A DNA stretch of 64,000 nucleotides from Acetobacter syzygii (GCF_000964225.1 NZ_BAMZ01000024.1:1-64000); one strand, 5' to 3'; positions 52,886 through 63,368 are shown, counted from the stretch's first letter. Numbers and translations: made by a program. The notes: a model not told the origin generated them from the sequence alone.

Positions 52886-55800
52886 ATGCACCTTCTGGTC
52901 CGCGAAAGCCGGACGCTGGATGAACAGGACATGGCAGAAGATCTCGCTCTCCCCGGAGCCGAGATAGTTGTCCTGTCATTTACCGAGAGTGATCTGCTGG
53001 GTCTGCGCCATGCGGAGCAGCAGATGCGGGCTCAGGCTGGGGGCACCGTTCCCTCCGTGCAGGTTACAAGCCTTGCGCGGTTGCGGCACCCCATGTCCAT
53101 TGATCTGTATGTGGAAACCACGTTGCAGAAGGCCCGGTGCGTGGTGGTGCGCCTGCTGGGTGGGGTAGATTACTGGCGCTATGGGGCGGAAGAGCTGGCA
53201 GCATGGGCTCGTGTGCAAAGCGTGCCGGTGGTCTTTTTGCCCGGTCATACTGGGTGTGGTGGCACAGGGCAGGCGGAAGGCGCACAGATAGATGATGCCC
53301 GGCTGGCGGAATTGTCATGTGGTGTTAGAGCGGACCAGCGCCAGCGCCTGAGCGGTTTTTTTGCACAGGGCGGACCTGGTAATATGCAGGCGGCCTTGCG
53401 GTTGATGGCCTCTCTCGCCGGGTATGGGACGGATGATGGCACCCAGCCAGAGCGTTTGCCTGCATGGGGCCTTTACCGCTCGTATCCTGCCCGGCAGGGG
53501 GAGCACCGTGCTGTAGCGTACTCGGCTGTGGTTGTGTTCTACCGTGCGCATCTTCTGGCAGCAGATATGGCGGGGCTGGAGCGCCTTGCGGAGGTTCTGG
53601 CCCAGCAGGGCTGCTCCGTGGATCTGTTGTTTGTCACTTCCCTCAAGGATACCGAGGTTGCTCAAGGGGTGGCGGAGCACCTGATGCGTGCAAAGCCGGA
53701 TGTGGTGTTGAATGCCACCTGTTTTTCGGCTCGCGGTGGGCAGGGTATTTCTCCGCTGGATGGAGCGGGGGCACCAGTTTTGCAGGTGCTGCAACCGGGC
53801 AGTACACAAGTTTTGTGGGCTGAAAGTTCGCGTGGTTTAGGGCGGTCAGACCTTGCCATGCAGGTTGTTCTGCCCGAATTGGATGGCTCTATTGCGACAT
53901 TTCCTGTTTCCTTCCGGCAGGAGGCGGCTCCAGGGCTGCCTGCCCAGCGCGTGGCGTATGAGGCGGGTATCCGTATGGTGGTGGCGCGGGCCATGGCGTG
54001 GGCCCGTTTGCGGCATACAACCGTTGAGCAAAAACAGGTTGGTATTGTGCTCTCGGATTATCCGGGTGCAGGGCTGGAGCACGCAGGTGCCCACGTAGCG
54101 CACGCAGTTGGGCTGGATGGGTTTGCCAGCCTGCATAACATTCTATTGCACATGCACCAGCAGGGTTATGCCACGGGGGAACTGCCCGTGCCAGATACGC
54201 AGGAACTGGCTTTGTGTATGACGCGTAACCCTGCGCAGGCGGTTTTGTCCCTTGCTGCGTATCAGACTTTGGCAGAGGAACTGGATGCGGGTTTTATGGC
54301 ATCTGTTACCAAGGCATGGGGGCATCCACAGCAGGATGCCGCAGTAAGGGATGGCGCATTTTACCTGCGTTATATGACTGTGGGTCATATTACCCTCGCC
54401 GTGCAGCCCGATCGGGGAAAAGCCGCAGACCGTAAAGCGCTTTACCATGACCCGGATACACCACCATGTCATGCGTATGTTGCGTTTTACCTTTGGTTGC
54501 GGAATGTAAAAAAGCTGGATGCACTGGTGCATCTGGGAACACATGGAACGCTGGAGTGGCTGCCGGGCAAGGCTGTTGCGCTCTCTCCAACCTGTGCGCC
54601 AGCGGTGCTGACGGGTGACCTGCCTGTTATTTATCCTTTTATTGTTAATAACCCGGGAGAGGCCGCTGCCGCCCGCCGCCGGCTGGGAGCCGTAACGATT
54701 GGGCATATGACGCCACCAGTCATGCAGGCCACACTTTCGGGCGAGATGCACGAACTTGAGCGTCTGATTGATGAATATGCAGAGGCAGATGGGCTGGATC
54801 CACGCAGGAGCAGCCTGCTGCGAGCCGATATTCTGGAACGTGCAACGCGTACAGGTGTTCTGGCCGAGAGTGGTGTACGCCCCGGTGAACTGGACGAAAC
54901 TGAAGCACTGGCCCGGCTGGATGCCTATTTGTGCGATGTCAAAGATTTGCAAATCCGTGATGGTTTGCATGTTTTTGGAAAAATGGCACCCCGCGCAACC
55001 ATGTTGGTGCAAACCATTACGCAGGCCTGTGGCAAACCGGATGATCCGGATTTTGTAGCAGATGTTACGCAGCGCATAAATCTGTGTGGCCGTGCAGAAA
55101 TGCAGGCACTGCTGGGGGCATTGGCCGGGCGGCCTGTAGCGGCGGGACCAGCAGGCGCGCCCACACGTGGGCGTATTGATGTGCTGCCAACAGGACGTAA
55201 CCTTTTTACGGTAGACCCACGTGCCTTACCCACACCATCGGCTGTGGTACTGGCTGCACGCATGGAGCGGCTTTTGCTGACCCGGCATTTGCAGGAGCAT
55301 GGCGAACCGCTGACCCATATTGTTATGGATCTGTGGGGTTCAGCCAGTCTGCGTACAGGGGGGGAGGATCTGGCTCTGGCTCTGCGGCTCATGGGGGTGG
55401 AGGTTCTCCGAGCGGAGGGTACGGGCCATGTGCGTGGGTTTGAGGTTATTCCCTTACCTGTGCTTGATCGCCCCAGAGTGGATGTAACTTTGCGTATTTC
55501 CGGTCTGTTCCGCGATGCTTTTGCGGACCAGATCGCCCTGTTCGATCAGGCGGTCAATGCCGTTGCCAACCGGCGGGAACCAGCGGACTGGAACCCCTTG
55601 GCTGCACAGGTCAAAGGGCTGGAAGGGGAGGCCCGTAAACGGGCTACCGCACGTATTTTTGGGGCTGCTGCCGGGGCTTATGGCACAGGCATAGAAGACC
55701 ATCTGCTACATGGCACATGGGCAGACCGGGCAGAACTGGGTGCGGCATGGCTTGAGGGATCGTCCTGGATGTATGGCGGCGGGCGGGATGGCACACAGGA

Positions 55801-56335
55801 TGAGGCGGCCCTTGCAGCCCTGCTAGGCCGGGCAGAAACCGTTTTGCATGTGCAGGATAATGCAGAGACGGATTTGCTGGAAAGCCCTGATATTGCAGCA
55901 CACGAAGGCGGGCTTGCGGCAGCCACCACCTTGGCTGGTGGCGCACCATCCGTGCTGCATGGCGATACGTCGCGCCCACAGGCGCCACGCCTGCGGGCAA
56001 CAGAAGATGAGGTGGCACGTATTGTGCGCGGGCGGCTTGCCAACCCGCAATGGATAGAGGGAATGCAGCGCCACGGTTATGCTGGTGCCGCGGAACTGGC
56101 CCGTGGGCTGGATGCACTGCATGGATTTGCCGCAACCATGCCCCAACGCTTTGACCGGCAGTTCGATCTGGTGTTTGCCGCAACATTGGGGAACACACAG
56201 TGCGACCATTTTTTACAACAGGCTAACCCCGCCGCGCGGGAGGCCATGCGCCAGCGCTTTGCTGAGGCCATGTGGCGCGGTCTGTGGCACCCACGCGGGA
56301 ACAGTGTGGTCCATGTGCTGGATGGGGATGAATGA
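52886..56335 (+). CDS. cobN: Aerobic cobaltochelatase subunit CobN
   Basis: A 1149-residue large subunit of the ATP-dependent enzyme that puts cobalt into hydrogenobyrinic acid a,c-diamide. It is a little shorter than the ~1250-residue family norm. The central part holds the magnesium/cobalt-chelatase H-subunit domain (HLGTHGTLEWLPGKAV near residue 545, YPFIVNNPGEAAAARRR near 590, and the late ITHIVMDLWGSASLRTGGEDLALALRLMGV). The AAA partners CobS and CobT are not in this window. It starts 12 bp after cobW and overlaps cobB by 4 bp. Confidence 0.95.
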   Translation: MHLLVRESRTLDEQDMAEDLALPGAEIVVLSFTESDLLGLRHAEQQMRAQAGGTVPSVQVTSLARLRHPMSIDLYVETTLQKARCVVVRLLGGVDYWRYGAEELAAWARVQSVPVVFLPGHTGCGGTGQAEGAQIDDARLAELSCGVRADQRQRLSGFFAQGGPGNMQAALRLMASLAGYGTDDGTQPERLPAWGLYRSYPARQGEHRAVAYSAVVVFYRAHLLAADMAGLERLAEVLAQQGCSVDLLFVTSLKDTEVAQGVAEHLMRAKPDVVLNATCFSARGGQGISPLDGAGAPVLQVLQPGSTQVLWAESSRGLGRSDLAMQVVLPELDGSIATFPVSFRQEAAPGLPAQRVAYEAGIRMVVARAMAWARLRHTTVEQKQVGIVLSDYPGAGLEHAGAHVAHAVGLDGFASLHNILLHMHQQGYATGELPVPDTQELALCMTRNPAQAVLSLAAYQTLAEELDAGFMASVTKAWGHPQQDAAVRDGAFYLRYMTVGHITLAVQPDRGKAADRKALYHDPDTPPCHAYVAFYLWLRNVKKLDALVHLGTHGTLEWLPGKAVALSPTCAPAVLTGDLPVIYPFIVNNPGEAAAARRRLGAVTIGHMTPPVMQATLSGEMHELERLIDEYAEADGLDPRRSSLLRADILERATRTGVLAESGVRPGELDETEALARLDAYLCDVKDLQIRDGLHVFGKMAPRATMLVQTITQACGKPDDPDFVADVTQRINLCGRAEMQALLGALAGRPVAAGPAGAPTRGRIDVLPTGRNLFTVDPRALPTPSAVVLAARMERLLLTRHLQEHGEPLTHIVMDLWGSASLRTGGEDLALALRLMGVEVLRAEGTGHVRGFEVIPLPVLDRPRVDVTLRISGLFRDAFADQIALFDQAVNAVANRREPADWNPLAAQVKGLEGEARKRATARIFGAAAGAYGTGIEDHLLHGTWADRAELGAAWLEGSSWMYGGGRDGTQDEAALAALLGRAETVLHVQDNAETDLLESPDIAAHEGGLAAATTLAGGAPSVLHGDTSRPQAPRLRATEDEVARIVRGRLANPQWIEGMQRHGYAGAAELARGLDALHGFAATMPQRFDRQFDLVFAATLGNTQCDHFLQQANPAAREAMRQRFAEAMWRGLWHPRGNSVVHVLDGDE

Positions 56336-57684
56336 GCATGACAACGCGGGCCATTATGGTTGCGGCACCCCGTTCGGGCGGTGGCAAAACAACCTTGACC
56401 CTAGCCCTGCTTGCAGCACTGGAGCGTAGGGGGTTACGGGTTGGTGCGGTCAAAACCGGACCGGATTATATAGATCCAGCTTTCCATGCGGCTATTACTG
56501 GCCGTCCGGGACTTAATCTGGATAGTTGGTGCATGTCGCCCGACCTTTTGCACGAGGTGATGCAGGCTGCATGTCAGGACGTGGATGTTCTGGTGGTGGA
56601 ATCGGCCATGGGGCTGTTCGATGGCCTTTCCCTCCCTGATGGACAGAGAGGTGCTCCTTCCGATATTGCTGCGTTTTTTGGCATTCCCGTGCTGTTTGTA
56701 CTCGATATGTCGGGGCAAGGGCAGTCCGTTGGGCCTATTGCCAAGGGGTTTGCGCAGTGGTCCCCGCATGTGCAGGTGAATGGCGTTGTTCTGAACCGCG
56801 TTGCATCTGCCCGGCATGAGCGTTTGGGGCGCGAAGCCGTGCAGGCTGCAGGTCTGCCAGTTTATGGTGCACTTATGCGGCAGAGTGGCCAAACCCTGCC
56901 GGAGCGGCATTTGGGGCTGGTACAGGCGCGTGAACATGGCAACCTGGCCGGATGGTTGGCCGATCTGGCGGATAAGGCTGAGCGGGAACTGGATCTGGAT
57001 GGCATTCTGGCCGCTGCGGCGCCGCTGCCTTCAGGCCGGGGAATGTATAGTTATAGTCCGGCGGGTCTATTGCCGCCACCGGGGCAGCGTATTGCTGTGG
57101 CGGATGATGCCGCTTTTTCCTTCCTGTACGGGCATCTGGCTTTGTTCTGGCGGCGTGCGGGGGCCGAGCTGGTCCCGTTTTCTCCCCTTGCGGATGACCC
57201 GCCGGATCCATCCTGCACGGCTTGCTGGCTGCCCGGTGGTTACCCTGAACTCCATGCGGGGCAATTGGCGCAGGCCACAAAATTTTATGCTGGTTTGAGG
57301 GCTTTTGCCCAGACCCGGCCTGTGCATGGCGAATGCGGGGGGTTTATGGTGCTGGGGCAGGGGCTGGAAGATGCACAGGGCGTGCGGCATGGCATGGCAG
57401 GTTTGCTCGGTCACACCACGTCTTTTGCTAAACGGAAGCTGAATCTGGGTTACCGTGAGGCAACGCTTGTAAACGATGGTGTCCTTGGTGCGCGGGGTGC
57501 ACGTTTGCGTGGGCATGAGTTCCATTATGCCACAGTGCTGGACGGGGGGGCGGATGCGCCGTTGGCCAGTTTGCGCTCCGGTATAGGGGAAGAACTGGGG
57601 ATGTGTGGTGGACAGCGCGGATTTGTGTCTGGCTCTTTTTTTCATGTTCTGGCGACGGTTGCAGAACAGGCGCAGGAGGTCTGA
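56332..57684 (+). CDS. cobB: Cobyrinate (hydrogenobyrinate) a,c-diamide synthase
   Basis: A 450-residue enzyme that amidates the a and c carboxylates of (hydrogeno)byrinic acid using glutamine and ATP (CobB/CbiA). The N-terminal dethiobiotin-synthetase-like domain carries the P-loop APRSGGGKTTLT (11-22), GPDYIDPAFH and ESAMGLFDG. The C-terminal glutamine amidotransferase has its cysteine near residue 334 in HGECGGFMVLG, and the end RGHEFHYA carries the histidine. ATG 56332 overlaps the cobN stop (ATGA). Confidence 0.94.
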   Translation: MSMTTRAIMVAAPRSGGGKTTLTLALLAALERRGLRVGAVKTGPDYIDPAFHAAITGRPGLNLDSWCMSPDLLHEVMQAACQDVDVLVVESAMGLFDGLSLPDGQRGAPSDIAAFFGIPVLFVLDMSGQGQSVGPIAKGFAQWSPHVQVNGVVLNRVASARHERLGREAVQAAGLPVYGALMRQSGQTLPERHLGLVQAREHGNLAGWLADLADKAERELDLDGILAAAAPLPSGRGMYSYSPAGLLPPPGQRIAVADDAAFSFLYGHLALFWRRAGAELVPFSPLADDPPDPSCTACWLPGGYPELHAGQLAQATKFYAGLRAFAQTRPVHGECGGFMVLGQGLEDAQGVRHGMAGLLGHTTSFAKRKLNLGYREATLVNDGVLGARGARLRGHEFHYATVLDGGADAPLASLRSGIGEELGMCGGQRGFVSGSFFHVLATVAEQAQEV

Positions 57685-57814
57685 GCCTCTCCTGCAAATA
57701 TGGGGGTGGTGGAGTGTCTGGCTTGCAGGCAATGTACAGGCTGGCAGTAAAAGCCGGTGTATTTTGCCTGTCTGGCAGGGCCAAACAATGGGCAGAGAAA
57801 AGAGGAGACAGGCC

Positions 57815-58384
57815 ATGCAGTCTTTTCCGGTGTTGTTGGTAAGACATGCTCCCGTAATGCTGCCCGAAGGAGTCTGCTATGGCAGGCAGGATGTGGCGTT
57901 GCGCCCGGGGTGGGAAAAAATTGTTTCCGGGCTTTCTGTTCTGGCCAAAGGCGCTGTGTGTCGGGTGCTGTATAGTTCTCCCGCACGCCGCTGTCGCGAA
58001 ATGGCACAGCGCCTAGCCTTGGCAACAGGGATGGAACTGCGCGTGGACCCGCGCCTGTCCGAGCTGGATTTTGGCCAGTGGGAGGGGCTACGCTGGCAGG
58101 ATATTGAGCGTGGACAACTGGATGAATGGGCAAAGGACCCATCTGGTTTTGCTCCGCCGGAAGGGGAGAGCGGATCAGCCCTTTGCCATCGCATAACGGA
58201 CTTCTGGCACGATATGCACCATAAAGGCGAGGCCGCGTGTGTTTTGTCCCACGGTGGGCCATTGCGTATTCTCAGCGCATTGGCGGCGGGGGAAAGACCG
58301 GAACTGCTTGCTCCTTCCATGCCGCAGGGTTTTGCCCGTCTGTTTATGGTTGAACAGTCGGTTCAATCCATTCCGTCATGTTAA
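57815..58384 (+). CDS. cobC: Histidine phosphatase, probable alpha-ribazole phosphatase
   Basis: A 189-residue histidine phosphatase. The phosphohistidine motif LVRHAP is at 8-13 (His11), with a second catalytic histidine in VLSHGGPLRI near 141, and SELDFGQWEG between. Given its place in the cobalamin cluster it probably removes phosphate from alpha-ribazole phosphate or from adenosylcobalamin phosphate (CobC). I prefer the ATG at 57815, 8 bases after AGGAGA; an upstream ATG at 57788 would add nine residues. 130 bp lie between it and cobB. Confidence 0.85.
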   Translation: MQSFPVLLVRHAPVMLPEGVCYGRQDVALRPGWEKIVSGLSVLAKGAVCRVLYSSPARRCREMAQRLALATGMELRVDPRLSELDFGQWEGLRWQDIERGQLDEWAKDPSGFAPPEGESGSALCHRITDFWHDMHHKGEAACVLSHGGPLRILSALAAGERPELLAPSMPQGFARLFMVEQSVQSIPSC

Positions 58385-58417
58385 AAAATTTTACAGGTCA
58401 AAGAATAGTCAGTTGTC

Positions 58418-59044
58418 ATGAGTAACGCGCAGCACAGCACAGCCGAGCAGGACGCCGAACGCCATAAAGAGAAAATGCGCAAGCGTAAGGCTGTGCAGGA
58501 TCAGGAGGTTGCAAGCAAAACGGTGGAAAAAGGCTTGCTGCTGGTTAACACGGGGCCAGGCAAAGGCAAGTCCACCGCAGCATTTGGGCTGGCATTGCGT
58601 ATGCTGGGGTATGACCGGCGTGTTGTGGTGGTGCAGTTTATCAAAGGCGCGTGGCATACGGGGGAGCGCCGTGCGCTTGAACGTTTTGGCGACTTGGTGG
58701 AATGGCATTCCATGGGCGAAGGGTTTACGTGGGAAACACAGGACCGCGCGCGTGATGTTGCTGCGTGTGAGCGGGCGTGGCAGGTAGCAAAGCAGGCGCT
58801 TGCCCGCCCGGATGTGGCTCTGGTGGTGCTTGATGAGCTGAATATTGCGCTGCGTTATGAATATTTGGATATAGAACAGGTGCTGGCAGATATAGCTGCC
58901 CGCCCCAAGGCGCAGCATGTTGTGGTAACTGGCCGTAATGCGCGCCAGCCTTTGCTGGATGCGGCGGACCTTGTAACGGAAATGACACTGGTCAAACACC
59001 ACTTCAAAGCCGGGATCAAGGCGCAGGAAGGTGTGGAGTTTTGA
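58418..59044 (+). CDS. cobO: Cob(I)alamin/cobyrinate adenosyltransferase (CobO/BtuR type)
   Basis: A 208-residue ATP:corrinoid adenosyltransferase. The N-terminal 35 residues are hydrophilic and charged. The P-loop GPGKGKST is at 46-53. [15 protein letters not shown] and the [13 protein letters not shown] stretch are typical of CobO/BtuR. It attaches the adenosyl group to the reduced cobalt. Its stop overlaps the TTG start of cobQ by 4 bases. Confidence 0.94.
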   Translation: MSNAQHSTAEQDAERHKEKMRKRKAVQDQEVASKTVEKGLLLVNTGPGKGKSTAAFGLALRMLGYDRRVVVVQFIKGAWHTGERRALERFGDLVEWHSMGEGFTWETQDRARDVAACERAWQVAKQALARPDVALVVLDELNIALRYEYLDIEQVLADIAARPKAQHVVVTGRNARQPLLDAADLVTEMTLVKHHFKAGIKAQEGVEF

Positions 59045-60579
59045 CTGCCCGTGTTCTTATGGTGCAAGGGACCGGCTCAAGCGTTGGTAAATCCACACTG
59101 GTGGCAGGGCTTGCCCGTGCTCTAACCCGGCGCGGCTTGCGGGTATTGCCTTTTAAACCGCAAAACATGTCCAATAATGCAGCCGTTACACAAGATGGTG
59201 GGGAAATTGGACGTGCTCAGGCCTTGCAGGCACGAGCCTGTGGCGTTCTCCCTCTTGCGGATATGAATCCGGTCCTGCTTAAACCGCAGGGTGAAACAGG
59301 GGCGCAACTTGTTGTGCGCGGCCAGCGTGTGGATACAATAGAGGCCCGCAACTACCAGACCCGCAAAGAGCAGCTTATGCCACAGGTTTTGGCGAGTTTT
59401 AAAAACCTTATGGCACAGGCGGATGTTGTTCTGGTGGAAGGGGCAGGCTCTGCTTCGGAAGTTAACCTGCGCAGGCACGATATTGCCAATATGGGCTTTG
59501 CGCAGGCTGTGCAGGCACCGGTTGTGCTGGTGGGTGATATTGACCGGGGCGGCGTTATTGCCAGCCTTGTTGGCACACAGGTTGTGCTGCCAGCAGAAGA
59601 TGCCGCACGGATCAAGGGCTTTGTGGTTAACCGTATGCGCGGAGACCCAACCCTGTTTGCCGATGGTATGGATTTTGTAGCCAGCAGAACAGGTTGGCAG
59701 CCACTAGGACTGGTGCCGCATCTAGCCAATGTACGCGACTTGCCAGCAGAAGATGCAGCCGATCTTATGGCTACTCTGCGAACAAAGCGGCGGATTGAGC
59801 CGGGTGGTGGCAATACGCCAAGGCTGCGCATGGTTGTGCCAATTATGCCTATGATTGCAAACTTTGATGATCTGGACCCTTTGTGCACGGAACCGGGGGT
59901 GGAGGTCATACCTGTAACAGTAGGCGAACCTCTTCCTGATGCAGAGATTATTCTGCTTCCAGGCTCCAAAGCGACATTGGCGGATCTGGCGTTTTTACGG
60001 GCACAGGGGTGGGCTGAGCAGATTGTAGCCCATGCGCAAAATGGCGGTTCTGTTATGGGCATTTGCGGTGGCTACCAGATGCTGGGTCTGTCCATTGCTG
60101 ACCCGCAAGGTACGGAAGGGCCAGCCTGCAAAGCGCCCGGTCTTGGGCTTATGCCCATCCATACCGTGCTGGGGCATAATAAACGCCTTGATTATGGAAC
60201 GGGTTTTCTGGCGCAGGGGCGGCAGCCTGTTGCCGGGTATGAAATGCACTTGGGTTGGACAGAGAAACCAGAAGAGCTGGAGCCACTCTTATGGCTGAAT
60301 GGTCAGGCGGAAGGGTGTGTATCCGACAATGGGCGGATATGGGGTACATATCTGCATGGTGTTTTTACGCACCGTGCTGCACGTCTGGCTTTGCTCGAAC
60401 GGGTGGGTGGAAGTGCATTTGCGCCTGATGGTGTATGGGCACAGGCAGGGGATTTCCTACCCGACAACCATGATAGCAGGGTTGATGCAGCCTTAGACCA
60501 TCTGGCAGACCATCTGGAACAATATATGGATGTGGAGGCTCTTCTGGCGCTGGCGCAGCCGCCTGTTTATGCTGCGTAA
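59041..60579 (+). CDS. cobQ: Cobyric acid synthase
   Basis: A 512-residue enzyme that amidates the b, d, e and g carboxylates of adenosylcobyrinic acid a,c-diamide. The N-terminal ATPase domain begins [15 protein letters not shown] and has [11 protein letters not shown] and [12 protein letters not shown]. The glutamine amidotransferase has its cysteine near residue 341 in [10 protein letters not shown] and the histidine in YLHGVF. The start is TTG at 59041, which overlaps the cobO stop (TTGA). Translation is therefore probably coupled to cobO. Confidence 0.95.
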   Translation: MTARVLMVQGTGSSVGKSTLVAGLARALTRRGLRVLPFKPQNMSNNAAVTQDGGEIGRAQALQARACGVLPLADMNPVLLKPQGETGAQLVVRGQRVDTIEARNYQTRKEQLMPQVLASFKNLMAQADVVLVEGAGSASEVNLRRHDIANMGFAQAVQAPVVLVGDIDRGGVIASLVGTQVVLPAEDAARIKGFVVNRMRGDPTLFADGMDFVASRTGWQPLGLVPHLANVRDLPAEDAADLMATLRTKRRIEPGGGNTPRLRMVVPIMPMIANFDDLDPLCTEPGVEVIPVTVGEPLPDAEIILLPGSKATLADLAFLRAQGWAEQIVAHAQNGGSVMGICGGYQMLGLSIADPQGTEGPACKAPGLGLMPIHTVLGHNKRLDYGTGFLAQGRQPVAGYEMHLGWTEKPEELEPLLWLNGQAEGCVSDNGRIWGTYLHGVFTHRAARLALLERVGGSAFAPDGVWAQAGDFLPDNHDSRVDAALDHLADHLEQYMDVEALLALAQPPVYAA

Positions 60580-60613
60580 TGTAAAAAAATGCTCTGCGGC
60601 CTATCCGTTTGTA

Positions 60614-61252
60614 TCAGCGTGCTATCCACTGGCGGCGGGCAGGGTTGCGCTGTTCCCAGCCACGGCGCTCCAGTTCGGGTGAACTGGCGGGCTCCTGCGG
60701 GTAGCCGACGCACAGATAAGCCAAAAACTGCCAATCCGGGTTAATGCCCAAAACCCGGTTGGCCTCCTTGGGGTCCAGAATGGAAACCCAGCCAACTCCA
60801 ATCCCCAGTGCTGTTGCTGCCAGCCAGAATGTATGAATGGCCATAACGGCGGACCATGTGGTGGTCTGGGGCATGGTGCCGCGGCCCAACCCCCGCCCCT
60901 GAGCAGGATTGGTTTCGCAAAAAACAGCAATATGGTGCGGGGCATCGTCCAGCCCTGCCAATTTGAGGGATGCGTAGCGTTGCGCATCATCCCCGCCACG
61001 GCCTGCCAGTTCCAGCGCATTGCTTTGGGCAAAATTTTCCCGAATGGCATGGCGGCGGGCAGGGTTATCCACTTTGACAAAGCGCCACGGCTCGCTCAAC
61101 CCAACGGAAGGGGCCAGACAGGCAGTCTCCAGCAGGTGTTGGAGACTACGTTCGGGCAACGGGTCTGTTTTAAAATGGCGTACATCCCTCCGCCATATAA
61201 ACAGCTGTTCAAGTTCTGCCAGAAACATGGGGGAAAAGGAGGGTGCGTTCAT
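60614..61252 (-). CDS. bluB: 5,6-dimethylbenzimidazole synthase BluB
   Basis: A 212-residue flavin-dependent enzyme of the nitroreductase fold that cuts FMNH2 with oxygen to form 5,6-dimethylbenzimidazole, the lower ligand of B12. Marks are FIWRRDVRHFKTDPLPE near the start, APSVGLSEPWRFVKV, and TTTWSAVMAIHTFWLAATALGIGVGWVSILDP. The ATG at 61252 overlaps the cbiB stop by 4 bp; ten more codons upstream are possible. Its presence shows the organism can make its own lower base aerobically. Confidence 0.93.
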   Translation of the reverse strand: MNAPSFSPMFLAELEQLFIWRRDVRHFKTDPLPERSLQHLLETACLAPSVGLSEPWRFVKVDNPARRHAIRENFAQSNALELAGRGGDDAQRYASLKLAGLDDAPHHIAVFCETNPAQGRGLGRGTMPQTTTWSAVMAIHTFWLAATALGIGVGWVSILDPKEANRVLGINPDWQFLAYLCVGYPQEPASSPELERRGWEQRNPARRQWIAR

Positions 61253-62238
61253 TGCGCTATCATGCAGGCAAGTGCTGTGCACAGCAACCCGGCAATAAGA
61301 ATGCCACAGGCTTTACGGTAGAGGTGTAACCCCCGGTCCAGATCAGCCACGGTTGCGCCAGAGGTACCACTGCCAATCCACGGGTCCTGGGTTATTTTGC
61401 CTCCATAGGAGCGGGGGCCAGCAAGCAATGTGTTCAGGGCTGCCGCCATGGCGGCTTCTGGCCAGCCAGCATTGGGGGAGCGGTGGCGGGGTGCATCGCG
61501 TTTGATGGTGCGCCAGATGTGGGGCCACTGCTGCCGTGGGGCTGCCAGCATAAGGCACAGCGCCGCAAGGCGGGAGGCAGGCAGGTTAATCAGATCGTCC
61601 AGCTTGGCGGATGCCATGCCAAAGGCACCATAACGCAGGTTCAGGTGGCCAATCATGCTGTCTGCCGTGTTAACGGATTTGTAAAAAACAGCGCCGGGCA
61701 GGCCAAACACGGCAGTCCAGAAAAGAGGGGCCACAATACCGTCGGAATAGTTTTCGGCCAGACTTTCCAGTGCGGCTCGCACAATCCCCGCTTCATCCAA
61801 TGCGGAGGTGTCACGCCCAACAATCATGCTAACGGCTTTTCGGCCGCCGCGCAGGCCTTGCTTGCGCAGGGCCGTGGCGACTGCGCGCACATGCGTCCAT
61901 AACGAGCGTTGCGCAACAAGTGTGCTGGCCATTGCTGCCTGCATAAGGAGCATGACAGGTGCAGGCAAAAGAGTATAACCCACACCAAGCAGGAGGCATG
62001 TGAGAGTGACGGGAATGGCAATAATGAGCGCCAGTGCCACAAAGCCGAGTAGCCTGCGTGTTTGTTCAGGCAGGTCAGCCCTGTTTAACGCGTGTTCCAG
62101 CCTGTCTATGAGCGCGCCAATCCACATTACGGGGTGGCCAATCCTGTCCAGCAGGGGCTGGGGGTAACCCCACAGGGCTTCCATGCCAGCGGCAAGAGCG
62201 GCAACAGGTACGGTGATGGCAAGGGGGAAGAACAACAT
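61249..62238 (-). CDS. cbiB: Adenosylcobinamide-phosphate synthase (CbiB/CobD)
   Basis: A 329-residue polytopic inner-membrane enzyme that joins aminopropanol phosphate to adenosylcobyric acid. Typical parts are HPVMWIGALIDRLEHALN near residue 35, MIVGRDTSALDEAGIVRAALESLAENYSDGIVAPLFW in the middle and RHRSPNAGWPEAAMAAAL, also family-specific. Its stop overlaps bluB. The start at 62238 is only 11 bp from the divergent threonine-phosphate decarboxylase start at 62250. Confidence 0.93.
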   Translation of the reverse strand: MLFFPLAITVPVAALAAGMEALWGYPQPLLDRIGHPVMWIGALIDRLEHALNRADLPEQTRRLLGFVALALIIAIPVTLTCLLLGVGYTLLPAPVMLLMQAAMASTLVAQRSLWTHVRAVATALRKQGLRGGRKAVSMIVGRDTSALDEAGIVRAALESLAENYSDGIVAPLFWTAVFGLPGAVFYKSVNTADSMIGHLNLRYGAFGMASAKLDDLINLPASRLAALCLMLAAPRQQWPHIWRTIKRDAPRHRSPNAGWPEAAMAAALNTLLAGPRSYGGKITQDPWIGSGTSGATVADLDRGLHLYRKACGILIAGLLCTALACMIAQ

Positions 62239-62249
62239 GGGAGGCGGAT

Positions 62250-63368
62250 ATGCACACTAACCAGCTACAGAAGGTCGTGGACGCTACCATGCACGGGCAG
62301 GTGCCGCCTAACGGTTTGTCTTCAGGTCAGGGTGTGCAGCTTATACCACTTCCTCTGCATGGTGGGCAGGTGCGCGCAGTCATGCAGTATTTTGCCGGAG
62401 CGCCAGAACCTTTTATCGACCTGTCAACCGGGGTTAGTCCTTTTGCTTACCCGCTGGTGTGGCCCCCCCTTGCCAAGCTGCATTGCCTGCCCGAGGAAGG
62501 GGAGGAATGGGCTTTGCAGCAGGTTGCCGCAACGGCTTACGGCGTGCATGGGCCGGAAATGGTGGTGTCAGGCGCGGGAAGTCAGAGCCTGATTGCGCTA
62601 TTGCCTAGACTGCTAGGGGTGCAAAATGCCTGTGTGCTGGGGCCAACGTACTCTGGCCATCAGCAGGCATGGCAATCATATGGTGTGCCCTGTGCGGTGG
62701 TTGAACATCTGTGGCAGGTGCAGCAGGCAGCCCGACAGGCAGGAACAGTCTGTGTGATCTGCAACCCGAATAATCCCGATGGACGGTTGCTGGATGTGCA
62801 GACACTCGCCGCATTGGCCCAGCAATGTGCACAGGTTGGCAGCTGGCTTGTGGTGGACGAGGCATTTGCAGATTTTGGCAATCAGAGTGTGGCCTCTCTA
62901 TTGCCGCATCCTGCCCTTGTTGTGTTGCGGTCGTTTGGCAAAACCTATGGCCTCCCTGGTGTGCGTCTGGGTTTTTTGCTGGCCACGCCTGAACTTGCGC
63001 ACCATGCACGTACCCTTCAGGGGTCCTGGCCGGTAGGTGCGGTTGCACTGGCGGCAGGGCAGCAGGCGCTGGTTGATACGCAATGGTTGCGGCAGGCAGG
63101 GCAGCAGGCGCGTACTGCTCACCACAGACTGGTCGATGCCTTGCAAAAAGCGGGTTTTGAATGCAGGGGACAATCAACCCTGTTCACCTTGGTTACAGTG
63201 GCGGATGCTTACGCCTTGTGGGTGCATTTGTGCCGCCATGGTATTGTAACCCGCCGGTTTGCAGAGCAACCCCACTGGCTGCGCTTTGGTTTGCCAGCCA
63301 GTGAGTCTGCCTGGCACCGGCTGGAGCGTGCGCTGGCTGCATGGTCAGGTGGGGAGCCTGTTGCATAA
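62250..63368 (+). CDS. cobD: L-threonine-O-3-phosphate decarboxylase (CobD/CobC type)
   Basis: A 372-residue class I/II PLP enzyme that makes the aminopropanol phosphate linker used by CbiB. Its PLP lysine is residue 231 in VLRSFGKTYGLPGVRLGF. It opens with a 30-residue lead, then PLPLHGG and FIDLSTGVSPFAYP, the N-terminal mark of this subfamily. CNPNNPDGR and VDEAFADF complete the PLP pocket. GGGAGG at 62239 serves as ribosome binding site. Called CobC in the Pseudomonas scheme and CobD in the Salmonella scheme. Confidence 0.92.
   Translation: MHTNQLQKVVDATMHGQVPPNGLSSGQGVQLIPLPLHGGQVRAVMQYFAGAPEPFIDLSTGVSPFAYPLVWPPLAKLHCLPEEGEEWALQQVAATAYGVHGPEMVVSGAGSQSLIALLPRLLGVQNACVLGPTYSGHQQAWQSYGVPCAVVEHLWQVQQAARQAGTVCVICNPNNPDGRLLDVQTLAALAQQCAQVGSWLVVDEAFADFGNQSVASLLPHPALVVLRSFGKTYGLPGVRLGFLLATPELAHHARTLQGSWPVGAVALAAGQQALVDTQWLRQAGQQARTAHHRLVDALQKAGFECRGQSTLFTLVTVADAYALWVHLCRHGIVTRRFAEQPHWLRFGLPASESAWHRLERALAAWSGGEPVA

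Noticed and set aside
54143-55012. A 289-codon frame opposite cobN
   Set aside because: Shadow of a conserved coding sequence; composition is Cys- and His-rich in a random way.
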